A stretch of DNA of 64,000 nucleotides, from the NCBI RefSeq assembly GCF_000017545.1, contig NC_009718.1:372001-436000 (forward strand), read 5' to 3'. The notes beneath the pieces were generated by a model, which saw nothing but the letters and a program-made list of their open reading frames with translations, ran no database searches and was not told where the DNA came from. Made by a program: the position numbers and the translations under genes. This DNA is from Fervidobacterium nodosum Rt17-B1. GTDB taxonomy: Bacteria > Thermotogota > Thermotogae > Thermotogales > Fervidobacteriaceae. Shown here in pieces: positions 25,938 to 36,769 of the stretch; the stretch's first letter is position 1, and the number at the start of each line of letters is the position of its first letter.

Positions 25938-28268
25938 TTATTTAAATAAATAATTCTTTATAAAATCTTCGTTTAATGTGAAATCATAGTCAGAGAATAT
26001 AGCCTTTCCCAAAAGAATTACCTTACCATTGACAAAATTAAATGAAGCAGCGAGAATTACCTTATCAACAGTTTCGGCATCGTTTTTCCCATCAGAATCT
26101 ATACTTTTTGCAGTATCAGATGATATTAATATATCAGCTTTACCGTACAAAATTAATGAACAAGCTGAATAAAACCTAATGTTATTAGCGATTACTTTGA
26201 AATTTGCGCCGTAATTGTTGATTTCATCTATTACTTGATCGTCGTTAAATCTAACAGGTGAATTGATATAATCTAAAAGCGTATTCAAATCTTCCGTATT
26301 TCCACCATTTTGGTAATCGCTTTTTGAAGTAATTATAAGAGTTCCGCCCATTTTTAAAAAATCGGCGATATTTTTAATTTCTTCATCGGTGTAACCTTTG
26401 CCGTTCATGATGACAAGATAACTTCCATCTAATTTTTCAATTTTGTTTATGTACTCAACTTTGTAATCTATACTTCTTAAATATTTTTCAAGAAGCGTAA
26501 GCTTATCTTTGTAATAATCGTTTGAATGACCTTGATCGATGAAAACTGTTTTACTTAAACTTTTCTTTTCAGCCTCACTTGATTTGTTTATATTGAAAAT
26601 TTTGTATAACTCATCTATACTTTCAATCACTATGGCGTTTTTCAGGAGAGATTTGTACATTTCAAAGTATTCATCATCGCTACCACGTATAAGGTACACA
26701 TCACCTTTGAATTCGTTAAGCCATTCTACTTCTTCTGGTGTTAAATCCTTGAAGAAACTTAATCCATCCAGCTTTGGAGTAGAAATTAAAACTGTGTTTA
26801 CGTTCTCGTATCCAGCAAGTACAGTTTCAGAATAGGTAACTTGATTACCTTCATTCTCTAAATCTCTCAGAAATTTCTTTAAATTCTCACTTATATCGTT
26901 TTCATGTAATCTATCAATTAGGACTGTTACTCCTGAGTCTTCAAGTACTTCAAAGTAGGAAGATTGTATATTCTTGTTATTAAAGTAAAATTCTATTTTG
27001 TTATTACCTATAGGAATATTGTTTAGAGATATTGATTTATCGTAAATGATCTCGTAAGGTTTGAGATTTACTTTTTCGGATGAAATTAAATTGCCATTTA
27101 AATATATATTCAATTCCCCAGAAGCATCTGATTCACTTTGATTGTATAAATCAAAGTTAACTATAACTTGCTGACCGTATCTTGGTTTTTCGGGTCCAAT
27201 TCTTACGTAGTTAGCTTTAACAGGTTCAGATGACTCAACCCAAATTGGTGCTGAAACAATTTCGTTTCCATCTTTTTGACGTATATAAACAAAATACCAT
27301 TCGTAACCATCTGATACATCAAAAGTTTTTGTGATTTCAAATGAATCCTTGCCAACTACTTCATTAACTTCAAAAATTTTTGATTGTGTTACTATCGAAA
27401 GCTTTTCAACAGGATCATTTTTATCTTCGTATTTTATATTTAATGTAACTTTTGTTGAATCATATAATATACTTCCCATAACTGCATTGTTTCCAAAGAA
27501 ATATAATTTAAAGTTTTTATCTTCACTTGCGAAAGTTCTTCTATTCCAAAGCGCATCCATTATATCATCGTATGTCAAGGATTTAGCTAATACACCTGTT
27601 CGTGAATCGTTAGCTCCTATCCAATTTTGCTTGTGATTGTCCTGATTTGCCGTTGGGCTTACATGCCAACCTCGGTTTAGTGCAAGTATAAAGTTACTGT
27701 ACATTTCTTCGGATATTGTATCATTGCTCGTACTGTTTCCATTTCCAATTTCTACTAAATTTACATATTTATCAGCTTCTGGAACAAACCAAAAATTCTG
27801 AAAGTTTCCAAAAGTCATACCCGGATGATTAAACTGAGCAAGTTTTTTGGACTTTACAATCCATTCGTAAAAATCTTTTAAATCGCCTTTCTCATCCCTG
27901 CTTATAAAATCGATAGTTTCAAAAACGTTGATGTGACCAGAACCTGCTGTCCATTCAAATCCTTGAAGACCAACGAATTTTCCTGGTTCTGTTGCATTTC
28001 GTGCGGCCTGTTGAGTGATTACTGTCTTCTTCTGACCGTCAACCGGTATTTTCAAAAAATAACAGTGATCAGTTACGGCTAGAAAATCACCATATTTTTC
28101 TGCATAACTATAAGCCTCTTCGGGAGTACCTTTTCCATCCGAAAATGAAGTATGTGAGTGTAAATTACCATAAAATATCTTGAGTTCTTCAGCAAAACCG
28201 ACTGTTACTAATAAAGTAAGTATAAAAAAGGCTAAAAAAATAGTAAAGGAAAACCTTTTAAAACTCAT
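25938..28268 (-). CDS. Secreted PHP-domain (CehA/McbA-type) protein with C-terminal DUF4350-like domain
   Basis: 776 residues. Residues 1-26 form a signal peptide (FTIFLAFFILTLLVTVGFA). The PHP-type metal-binding domain follows, with GNLHSHTSFSDGKGT, FLAVTDHCYFL and FNHPGMTF as phosphoesterase ligands. The middle is beta-rich, with an Ig/CARDB-like segment (NYVRIGPEKPRYGQQVIVNFDL). The C-terminal part (about 430-776) resembles a class I glutamine-amidotransferase-like sheet with KTVFIDQGHSNDYY and FLKMGGTLIITSKSD. The family includes secreted phosphodiesterase-like enzymes; the substrate is unknown. It has its own promoter and terminator and stands alone. Confidence 0.82.
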   Translation of the reverse strand: MSFKRFSFTIFLAFFILTLLVTVGFAEELKIFYGNLHSHTSFSDGKGTPEEAYSYAEKYGDFLAVTDHCYFLKIPVDGQKKTVITQQAARNATEPGKFVGLQGFEWTAGSGHINVFETIDFISRDEKGDLKDFYEWIVKSKKLAQFNHPGMTFGNFQNFWFVPEADKYVNLVEIGNGNSTSNDTISEEMYSNFILALNRGWHVSPTANQDNHKQNWIGANDSRTGVLAKSLTYDDIMDALWNRRTFASEDKNFKLYFFGNNAVMGSILYDSTKVTLNIKYEDKNDPVEKLSIVTQSKIFEVNEVVGKDSFEITKTFDVSDGYEWYFVYIRQKDGNEIVSAPIWVESSEPVKANYVRIGPEKPRYGQQVIVNFDLYNQSESDASGELNIYLNGNLISSEKVNLKPYEIIYDKSISLNNIPIGNNKIEFYFNNKNIQSSYFEVLEDSGVTVLIDRLHENDISENLKKFLRDLENEGNQVTYSETVLAGYENVNTVLISTPKLDGLSFFKDLTPEEVEWLNEFKGDVYLIRGSDDEYFEMYKSLLKNAIVIESIDELYKIFNINKSSEAEKKSLSKTVFIDQGHSNDYYKDKLTLLEKYLRSIDYKVEYINKIEKLDGSYLVIMNGKGYTDEEIKNIADFLKMGGTLIITSKSDYQNGGNTEDLNTLLDYINSPVRFNDDQVIDEINNYGANFKVIANNIRFYSACSLILYGKADILISSDTAKSIDSDGKNDAETVDKVILAASFNFVNGKVILLGKAIFSDYDFTLNEDFIKNYLFK

Positions 28269-28313
28269 AACTTTTGACCTCCCTCTAATTTTTTGATTTC
28301 GTTAGAGCTTATT

Positions 28314-28322
28314 ATTATATCA
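28314..28322 (-). promoter_or_regulatory. Extended -10 promoter of the PHP-domain gene
   Basis: TGATATAAT on the minus strand, 46 nt upstream of the ATG. Confidence 0.6.
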
Positions 28323-28368
28323 CAAAAAATGTGTAAAAGTATATACAAAATTTAGGAAAATTTAATTC

Positions 28369-28397
28369 TTGACAGTTCAAAACAAGTATGATAAAAT
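28369..28397 (+). promoter_or_regulatory. Promoter of the tRNA cluster
   Basis: TTGACA (28369-28374), a 17 nt spacer, and TGATAAAAT with TAAAAT at 28392-28397. It has both a consensus -35 and an extended -10, the strongest promoter seen in the window, as expected for tRNA genes. It lies 19 nt upstream of the first tRNA. Confidence 0.85.
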
Positions 28398-28416
28398 CAT
28401 TATCGCGTTTAGGAGT

Positions 28417-28464
28417 GGCGGCGTAGCTCAGTGGCTAGAGCAGATGATTCATAATCATCGTGTC

Positions 28465-28492
<28 letters not shown>
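28417..28492 (+). tRNA. tRNA-Met (CAT)
   Basis: A complete 76 nt cloverleaf with encoded CCA. The acceptor GGCGGCG pairs with CGCCGCC. The anticodon stem GATGA/TCATC holds loop TTCATAA, anticodon CAT at 28450-28452. The T arm is AAGGG-TTCGAGT-CCCTT. Initiator features (C1 mismatch, GGG/CCC anticodon pairs) are absent, so it is an elongator Met tRNA; a CAT tRNA later modified to Ile cannot be ruled out. Confidence 0.93.
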
Positions 28493-30741
<2,249 letters not shown>

Positions 30742-30749
<8 letters not shown>

Positions 30750-31710
30750 GGCTAATTTTTTACCTGGTAATATAGGCTTAGCGCCGATGGCTGGTGTAAC
30801 AGATTATCCGTTTAGAAAATTGTGCTTACAACATGGCGCGTACTTTGCCTTCACTGAGATGATAAGTGCTAAGAGTGTAATTATTAATGTTAAAATAAAT
30901 GAAATTTACTTTCCAAGACAAGACGAAAAAGATAGAGTTGGTGTACAGTTATTTGGTTCAGATTACGCAGAATTATCTGAAGCGGCGGCTATAGTTCAAG
31001 AGAAAGGGCTATGGGTAGATTTGAATGCCGGATGTCCTGTTAGTAAAGTGATAAAAAAAGGTGCAGGAAGCGCACTGTTAAAAGATCTTGGAGAATTTAG
31101 AAAAGTTGTCAGGGCTATGCGTTCGGTCCTAAAAAGATTTACCGTGAAAACCCGTATAGGTTGGGAAAAAGACGAATTTGAGAAGATATACAATATCTTA
31201 CTTGAAGAAAATGTGGATGCAGTATTTGTTCACGGAAGAACGGCAAAACAAATGTACTCAGGAAAGGCAACTTGGAAAATTTATAATCCTGGCTTTGTAC
31301 CTTTGTATATAAGTGGTGATATTTATACGAAAGAAGATATAAAAAATGCAATGGAACAAAGCGGGGCAACAGGTGTTATAGTTGCAAGAGGAAGTATCGG
31401 TAACCCTTGGATATTCAGTGAAATAGGCGAACCAAATTGTGAGCAAAGATTATGTACTATTCTAAAACATTTGGAATATTTATACGATGAATACAAAGAC
31501 TACGGTGCAGTTGTATTTAGAAAATTTGTTGCAGGATACACAAAAAATATGCTAGGAGCCCGTGATTTTAGAGATAAGGTTATGAAAATAAGGAAATTGG
31601 AAGAATTATCATCAGAATTTCAAAAATTTTTCTATGAAAATTGTTATAAACAAGGATTTAGAAAGGAGCAAAAAATAAGTGATATACTTAATCAGACATG
31701 CGGTAACTGA
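30742..31710 (+). CDS. dus: tRNA-dihydrouridine synthase (Dus family)
   Basis: FMN enzyme that reduces uridines in tRNA. MAGVTDYPFRKLC gives the Dus opening, DLNAGCPVSKVIKKGAGSALL contains the catalytic Cys, and VHGRTAKQMYSGKA and GVIVARGSIGNPWIF bind FMN. The protein has 322 residues from ATG 30742, spaced 8 nt from GGAGG (30729-30733); the ATG at 30727 overlaps that site. It overlaps nadD by 8 nt and the phosphatase gene by 32 nt. Confidence 0.93.
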
Positions 31711-32281
31711 ATGGAATGAGAAGCAACTTTGGCAAGGTGTAGTTGATACTGACCTTTCAAAGAAAGGTATTGAGCAGGCGAGAAAAATAGGTCATTTTTT
31801 TAAAATGAACGATATTAAAATAGACATTATTTATTCTAGTCCCATGAAAAGAGCCATTCAAACTGCCCAAGAGATAGCGTTGAAGATAGGTTACGATACT
31901 GAGAATATACTTGTTGATGAAAGGCTGAGAGAGTGCGAAATCGTTCTTTGGAACGGGAAAAATATAAAAGATGTTTTGAAAATTCATTATAAAGAATTTA
32001 TCGAATGGCAAAATAATTTAGATTCTAAAATAGATAACGTGGAATCTCTTAAAAGTGTGCAGAAAAGAATGTATGAATTTTTGGAAGAAAAAAAGATTCA
32101 ATTTCATGATAAAAATGTTATAATTGTTTCGCACGCAATTGCCTTAAGAATGTTAATAAGTAAGGTTTTAAACGTTTTTCCTCCGCACCATTTGAATTTT
32201 TCTTTAGATAATGCTTCTATATCTGGTTTAGAAGTTATGCCAAACAAAATTAGATTAAAGTTTTTAAATATAGTTCTATGA
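31679..32281 (+). CDS. Histidine phosphatase (phosphoglycerate-mutase-like)
   Basis: 200 residues. IYLIRHAVTEWNEKQLWQG is the RHG catalytic motif (Ala replaces the usual Gly), and IIVSHAIALRMLI gives the second His. Residue ERLRECEI holds the acid position. The family includes phosphoglycerate mutase, alpha-ribazole phosphatase and general phosphatases. The length and lack of mutase-specific segments favour a phosphatase. It starts at GTG 31679 behind AAAGGAG. Confidence 0.88.
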   Translation: MIYLIRHAVTEWNEKQLWQGVVDTDLSKKGIEQARKIGHFFKMNDIKIDIIYSSPMKRAIQTAQEIALKIGYDTENILVDERLRECEIVLWNGKNIKDVLKIHYKEFIEWQNNLDSKIDNVESLKSVQKRMYEFLEEKKIQFHDKNVIIVSHAIALRMLISKVLNVFPPHHLNFSLDNASISGLEVMPNKIRLKFLNIVL

Positions 32282-32327
32282 TTATTTTTGTGATTAGTAT
32301 AAATTTACAATCACGGAGGTGTTTACC

Positions 32328-32543
32328 CTGAAGGCATTACTCATAATCGTTGGTTTTTTGCTTCTTGTGTACATAGGAATTAAAATACTTCCATTGAAAA
32401 TGAGATATTCTAATATTTTCTTTGTCCTTTCATTGGTTTTTCATTTGCTTGCATCTTTTTCCTTATCTTACGCTTTTTTAACTACTTCAATAGTTTTTAT
32501 TGTAATATTCTTTTTAGTTATGCTCTACATGTTTGGATTGTAA
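32328..32543 (+). CDS. Small two-helix membrane protein, probable CTG start
   Basis: Very short protein (71 residues), almost wholly hydrophobic: helix 1 ALLIIVGFLLLVYIG, a short basic turn PLKMRYS, then one or two long helices (ASFSLSYAFLTTSIVFIVIF). GTG 32319 lies inside the ribosome site GGAGGTG. CTG 32328, 8 nt from GGAGG, is the likely start. I do not recognise a family. The strong ribosome site, good codon use and position directly before potA suggest a real gene, perhaps a membrane accessory; that is inference. Confidence 0.7.
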   Translation: MKALLIIVGFLLLVYIGIKILPLKMRYSNIFFVLSLVFHLLASFSLSYAFLTTSIVFIVIFFLVMLYMFGL

Positions 32544-32590
32544 GTTTTTATTGAGGCATTGATTTAAATTCTTTTAGGGAGTGACTAAAA

Positions 32591-33706
32591 TTGCCTGGAA
32601 GTAGTGTTACCATATCTGGAGTTGAGAAGTTTTACGATGATTTTCACGTTTTAAAGAATATAAATCTTGAGATAAAGGAGAACGAATTCTTTTCCCTCCT
32701 TGGTCCATCAGGATGTGGTAAAACGACGCTTTTGAGAATAATCGCCGGTTTTGAGGATGTTGATAGTGGTGATGTACTTCTCGATGGTAAGAGTATAGTC
32801 GATATTCCACCAAATTTGAGACCTGTGAATACGATATTCCAAAGCTATGCATTATTTCCCCATTTGAATGTATACGAAAACATTGCCTTTTCTTTAAGAT
32901 TAAAAAAACTTAGCGAAAATGAGATAAAGCAAAGAGTGGAATGGCTTTTAAACCTTGTAAGACTTGAAGAACATGCTAAAAAGAAACCATCTCAACTTTC
33001 CGGAGGCCAAAAGCAAAGAGTTTCGTTGGCTAGAGCTTTGGCTAACGAACCAAAAGTTTTGCTGTTAGATGAACCAGTTAGTGCACTTGATGCCAAATTA
33101 AGACAAGAACTACTTATCGAACTTGATAATCTGCACGACAAAGTTGGCATCACTTTTATATACGTAACTCATGATCAATCAGAAGCAATAAGTGTTTCAG
33201 ATCATGTGGCTGTAATGAATAACGGTGTCATTGTTCAATACGGCACACCATATGAAATTTATGAAAGCCCAGCTGATCCATTTGTAGCGATGTTTATAGG
33301 TGAAAGTAATCTTATGAAAGGTATTGTAAAAAATATAATCTCAGAGAATTACGTGCTAATAGAATTTCCATCACTTGGTGAAATAATTTGCTATAGAGAT
33401 AAACCGGTAAAAGAAGGAGATTCCGTACTCGTTACTTTAAGACCAGAAAAGATAAGGATAACCCACACTAAACCAACGTTGTCGGAAGATTCCTTTACGA
33501 ATGTTATCCACGGAATTGTAGATGAAACGATATACATGGGATACCAAACAAAATACTTTGTTAAAACTGACAATGGCTTTATACTAAGAGTTTACAAACA
33601 ACATGTAAGCTACCTTTTAGATGAAAAGATAATTCAATGGAAAGATGAAGTGTTTTTATATTGGAATCCGGATGACAGTTTCATAGTGGAGGTAGAAGAA
33701 GATTGA
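32591..33706 (+). CDS. potA: Spermidine/putrescine ABC transporter ATPase
   Basis: 371-residue ATPase of the polyamine importer. Walker A GPSGCGKTTLLR, signature LSGGQKQR, Walker B LLLDEPVSALD, and H-loop THDQSEA are all present, followed by a C-terminal TOBE domain (from about 290). It starts at TTG 32591 after AGGGAG. It overlaps potB by 4 nt. A general spermidine/iron-type transporter is possible, but the potB and potC partners favour polyamine. Confidence 0.93.
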   Translation: MPGSSVTISGVEKFYDDFHVLKNINLEIKENEFFSLLGPSGCGKTTLLRIIAGFEDVDSGDVLLDGKSIVDIPPNLRPVNTIFQSYALFPHLNVYENIAFSLRLKKLSENEIKQRVEWLLNLVRLEEHAKKKPSQLSGGQKQRVSLARALANEPKVLLLDEPVSALDAKLRQELLIELDNLHDKVGITFIYVTHDQSEAISVSDHVAVMNNGVIVQYGTPYEIYESPADPFVAMFIGESNLMKGIVKNIISENYVLIEFPSLGEIICYRDKPVKEGDSVLVTLRPEKIRITHTKPTLSEDSFTNVIHGIVDETIYMGYQTKYFVKTDNGFILRVYKQHVSYLLDEKIIQWKDEVFLYWNPDDSFIVEVEED

Positions 33707-34548
33707 AAACAAGCAGGACTTTAAAAAAATTTCAGCAATATGGATATTTTTATTTTATGTGGCTTGTTTTGTTTTTTGTAATACCTGTCTTTGTAATACT
33801 CGCTTACAGTTTTTACACAAGGGATTTTCAAGGTGGTATTGTTCATAGATTCTCACTTCAAGGTTATAAAGATATATTGAATGTTAATTATTTAACAGTA
33901 TTCTTTAGAACTGTTGGGATTTCTCTTATATCTTCTGCTGTTTCGATTATCTTAGCAGTACCAGTTGCTTATTACATAGCTTACAGCAAATTGAAAAATT
34001 TTCTATTACTTTTGGTTATAATACCATTTTGGACAAATTCACTTATAAGGATATACGCATGGATATTTATATTAGGAAATAACGGATTGATTAACCAAAC
34101 CCTTTTAAAAATTGGCTTTATTTCAACGCCTATAAAATTCATGTACAATAATTTCGCAGTAATACTTGTTCTTGTTTACACTTATCTTCCTTTTGCTATA
34201 CTTCCACTTTATTCTTCAATAGAAAGGCTCGATAAACAGATTTTTGAGGCAGCTATGGATCTTGGCTGTACAAAAAGACAAGTGTTTTTCAAAGTTTTAT
34301 TGCCTAATATAAAGCAAGGTACAGTATCTGCTTTTGTCTTTGTTTTTATACCTTCACTTGGGACTTACGCTGTACCAGAATTGGTTGGAGGCAAAGATTC
34401 CAGAATGATTGGTAATGAAATAGCAAGGCAATTAACAACTGCCAAAAATTGGCCAGCCGCTGCTGCGATATCCTCTATACTTTTAGTAATAACTATAATT
34501 GCTGTGCTTTTCTTCATGTATGGAGGCGAAAAACGTGAAACCAGGTAA
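33703..34548 (+). CDS. potB: Spermidine/putrescine ABC transporter permease PotB
   Basis: 281-residue inner-membrane permease with six helices. The EAA loop is EAAMDLGCTKRQVFFKVLLPNI. It starts at TTG in the last codons of potA (TTGA) and overlaps potC by 14 nt. PLYSSIERLDKQIFEAA and LGTYAVPELVGGKDSRMIGN match PotB. Confidence 0.93.
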   Translation: MKTSRTLKKFQQYGYFYFMWLVLFFVIPVFVILAYSFYTRDFQGGIVHRFSLQGYKDILNVNYLTVFFRTVGISLISSAVSIILAVPVAYYIAYSKLKNFLLLLVIIPFWTNSLIRIYAWIFILGNNGLINQTLLKIGFISTPIKFMYNNFAVILVLVYTYLPFAILPLYSSIERLDKQIFEAAMDLGCTKRQVFFKVLLPNIKQGTVSAFVFVFIPSLGTYAVPELVGGKDSRMIGNEIARQLTTAKNWPAAAAISSILLVITIIAVLFFMYGGEKRETR

Positions 34549-35305
34549 TTTTGCTAGGTTAGTTCTTATTTTAATATTGCTTTTCTTCTATATTCCGATA
34601 TTTATATTAGTTATTTTCTCATTCAACTCTTCCAAATCTCCAGAATGGACTGGATTTAGTTTAAAATGGTACTACCAATTATTCACATCTTCTAGACATA
34701 TTTGGAGGACTTTTTTCAATTCGCTAATAGTAGGAATTTCAGCGAGTTTAATTTCTTCCATCATCGGTACGCTTGGAGCTATATCGATGTATCTCGGTTC
34801 GAAAAAATTCAAAAAAATTCTTTGGACAACCACTTATATACCATTTGTCATACCTGATATTATAATTGGTGTCTCACTTTTAGTATTTTTCAGCGCAATA
34901 AAGCTTCAGCTTAGTTTATTCACAATATTTTTAGCTCACGTGACGTTTTCGATTCCTTACACTATGATGATTATTTTGACAAGATTAGAAGATTTTGATA
35001 AAAGCGTTATAGAAGCTGCCTACGATCTTGGTGCAACAAGTTTTGTCGCGCTCAGAAAAGTTATAATACCCATAGCACTACCTGGTATTGTAGCTGCATT
35101 CTTTATGGCTTTTACTTTATCTATAGATGATTTCGTCATAACATTCTTTGTCGCCGGGCCAGGTTCAACGACATTACCATTACAAATCTTTTCCATGGTT
35201 AGATTTGGTATTTCCCCTGTTATAAATGCTATATCTACGTTACTTCTTGTTGGAACAATTTTTATAAGTATATTCTTAAGAAAATATGTAAGGTATATCA
35301 TATAA
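34535..35305 (+). CDS. potC: Spermidine/putrescine ABC transporter permease PotC
   Basis: 256-residue permease. The EAA loop is EAAYDLGATSFVALRKVIIPIALPG and IDDFVITFFVAGPGSTTLP is the PotC C-terminal hallmark. GTG 34535, 8 nt after GGAGG (34522-34526), is the start; the longer frame lacks a site. A periplasmic potD would normally follow but does not; punA begins 58 bp later. Confidence 0.93.
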   Translation: MKPGNFARLVLILILLFFYIPIFILVIFSFNSSKSPEWTGFSLKWYYQLFTSSRHIWRTFFNSLIVGISASLISSIIGTLGAISMYLGSKKFKKILWTTTYIPFVIPDIIIGVSLLVFFSAIKLQLSLFTIFLAHVTFSIPYTMMIILTRLEDFDKSVIEAAYDLGATSFVALRKVIIPIALPGIVAAFFMAFTLSIDDFVITFFVAGPGSTTLPLQIFSMVRFGISPVINAISTLLLVGTIFISIFLRKYVRYII

Positions 35306-35363
35306 TTGATACGCAATAAGAACTTTTCATCAAATCTTAAAACAAACAAAGGAGGCAGGATGT

Positions 35364-36200
35364 ATGGTTAATGAAGATGTCAAGCTTTACGTTGAAAGAG
35401 TAAAAAAAGCAGCTGATTACATTAAAAACAAGATTTCAGAATTGCCAGAAGTTTGTATTGTTCTTGGTTCAGGCTTACATGTTATCGCTGAAAGTGTTGA
35501 AAACCCTGTTAGAGTCTCTTACAAAGACATACCAGAATCTCCTATTTCAACAGCCCCTGGTCATAAAGGAGAGTTAATTTTTGGAAAGTTGAATGGTAAA
35601 AACGTAGTTCTAATGAATGGAAGATTCCATTATTACGAAGGTTATCATATGAGAGATGTAACGTTCGGGGTTCGAGTCATGCAACAATTGGGAGTTAAAT
35701 ACCTTTTCCTTACAAACGCTGCGGGTGGTTTGAATCCAGACTTTGAAGTTGGAAGACCTATGATTATTTCTGACCATATAAATATGATGGGAGATAATCC
35801 TCTTATTGGTCCAAATATCGAAGAATGGGGACCAAGATTCCCAGATATGTCAAACGCTTACGATAAATCACTCAGAGAAATTGCAAAGCAAGTTGCGAAA
35901 GAACTTGATATACCTGTTTATGAGGGAGTTTACGTTGCAGTTGCTGGACCTAACTTTGAAACTCCAGCAGAATTAAGAATGCTTAGATGGATGGGCGCAG
36001 ATGCAGTTGGAATGTCAACAGTTCCTGAAGTTATCGCAGCAGCCCACTCTGGCACAAAAGTTTTAGCAATTTCGGCAATTACAGATAGAGCTGTGCCTGA
36101 TGATTTAAAACCATTAACAGCTGAAGAAGTTCTTGAAGTAGCTAATAGAACCGGGAAAATGATAGCAAAGATACTTTCGGAAGTTGTTAAACGAATATAA
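35364..36200 (+). CDS. punA: Purine nucleoside phosphorylase
   Basis: Trimeric type purine nucleoside phosphorylase that splits (deoxy)inosine/guanosine with phosphate, linking to the MTA/SAH salvage seen in mtaD. GSGLHVIAESVE, NGRFHYYEGYHMRDVTFGVRVMQ and TNAAGGLNPDFEVG (the purine-site region) are diagnostic. The 278-residue length is normal. ATG 35364 follows AAAGGAGG. It ends a run with potABC, though a functional link is not obvious. Confidence 0.94.
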   Translation: MVNEDVKLYVERVKKAADYIKNKISELPEVCIVLGSGLHVIAESVENPVRVSYKDIPESPISTAPGHKGELIFGKLNGKNVVLMNGRFHYYEGYHMRDVTFGVRVMQQLGVKYLFLTNAAGGLNPDFEVGRPMIISDHINMMGDNPLIGPNIEEWGPRFPDMSNAYDKSLREIAKQVAKELDIPVYEGVYVAVAGPNFETPAELRMLRWMGADAVGMSTVPEVIAAAHSGTKVLAISAITDRAVPDDLKPLTAEEVLEVANRTGKMIAKILSEVVKRI

Positions 36201-36231
36201 GTAAAAGTAAGAACAAAAAGGGTGACGGAAA

Positions 36232-36644
36232 ATGTCAATTAGAACTCGTCTTATTGTTTTGTCAATATTGTGGATACGTATACAAATGATTTGAAAGAAT
36301 TAGATGAACTTTATGTGAGCTCTCAGGATAAATTTAAAAAACTCAATGAGGCAAAGAACGAATTTTCGACAAATTATTACACAATAATAGAAAAAATCCA
36401 AAATATTGGTTCTTTGAGTGCTCAATTAGGCGGTCAGATTAGCCAAAACACAGAAGCATTTAGAAGTATAGAAAGTATTATGAATGAAATATCTCAATCT
36501 GTGGTAAAATCTTCCCAAGAACTTATAAAGTTCAATAATGAATTTGAAAGTTTGACAAAATTATTTAGCGATTTGTCTAGTAGCTCTATTAAACTCAAGG
36601 AAATTTCATTGAAAATGCAGCAAATTGCGCAATGGTTTAAGTAA
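36232..36644 (+). pseudogene. Remnant of a methyl-accepting chemotaxis protein
   Basis: A good ribosome site and ATG 36232 begin MSIRTRLIVLSIL, the standard first helix of a transmembrane receptor. Four codons later the frame closes. The next frame, from GTG 36270, gives 124 residues of charged, heptad-rich helix ending LKLKEISLKMQQIAQWFK-like, as at the end of MCP cytoplasmic domains. Ligand domain, second helix, HAMP and the conserved signalling hairpin are missing. This is best read as a large deletion with a frame change. A terminator follows. Confidence 0.82.
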
Positions 36645-36660
36645 TTTTTATGGATTTAAT

Positions 36661-36704
36661 GATGGTCCTGGGAAAATAATCTTAACCTAGGACCATCTTT
36701 TTTA
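36661..36704 (+). terminator. Terminator after the receptor remnant
   Basis: GATGGTCCT (36661-36669) pairs perfectly with AGGACCATC (36689-36697), and TTTTTTAT follows. Confidence 0.9.
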
Positions 36705-36717
36705 TCGTGGAAAATTA

Positions 36718-36726
36718 TGATATAAT
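36718..36726 (+). promoter_or_regulatory. Extended -10 promoter of mnmE
   Basis: TGATATAAT (36718-36726), 43 nt before the TTG of mnmE, directly after the terminator. Confidence 0.65.
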
Positions 36727-36769
36727 CTAAGATAAGAATTGTTTAATGAATATTTTGAGAGGTGATAAT

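Noticed and set aside
36270-36644. Treating the 124-codon frame as an intact small coiled-coil gene
   Set aside because: The start has no own ribosome site, whereas 38 bp upstream a good site leads into a chemoreceptor N-terminus in another frame; decay is the simpler reading.
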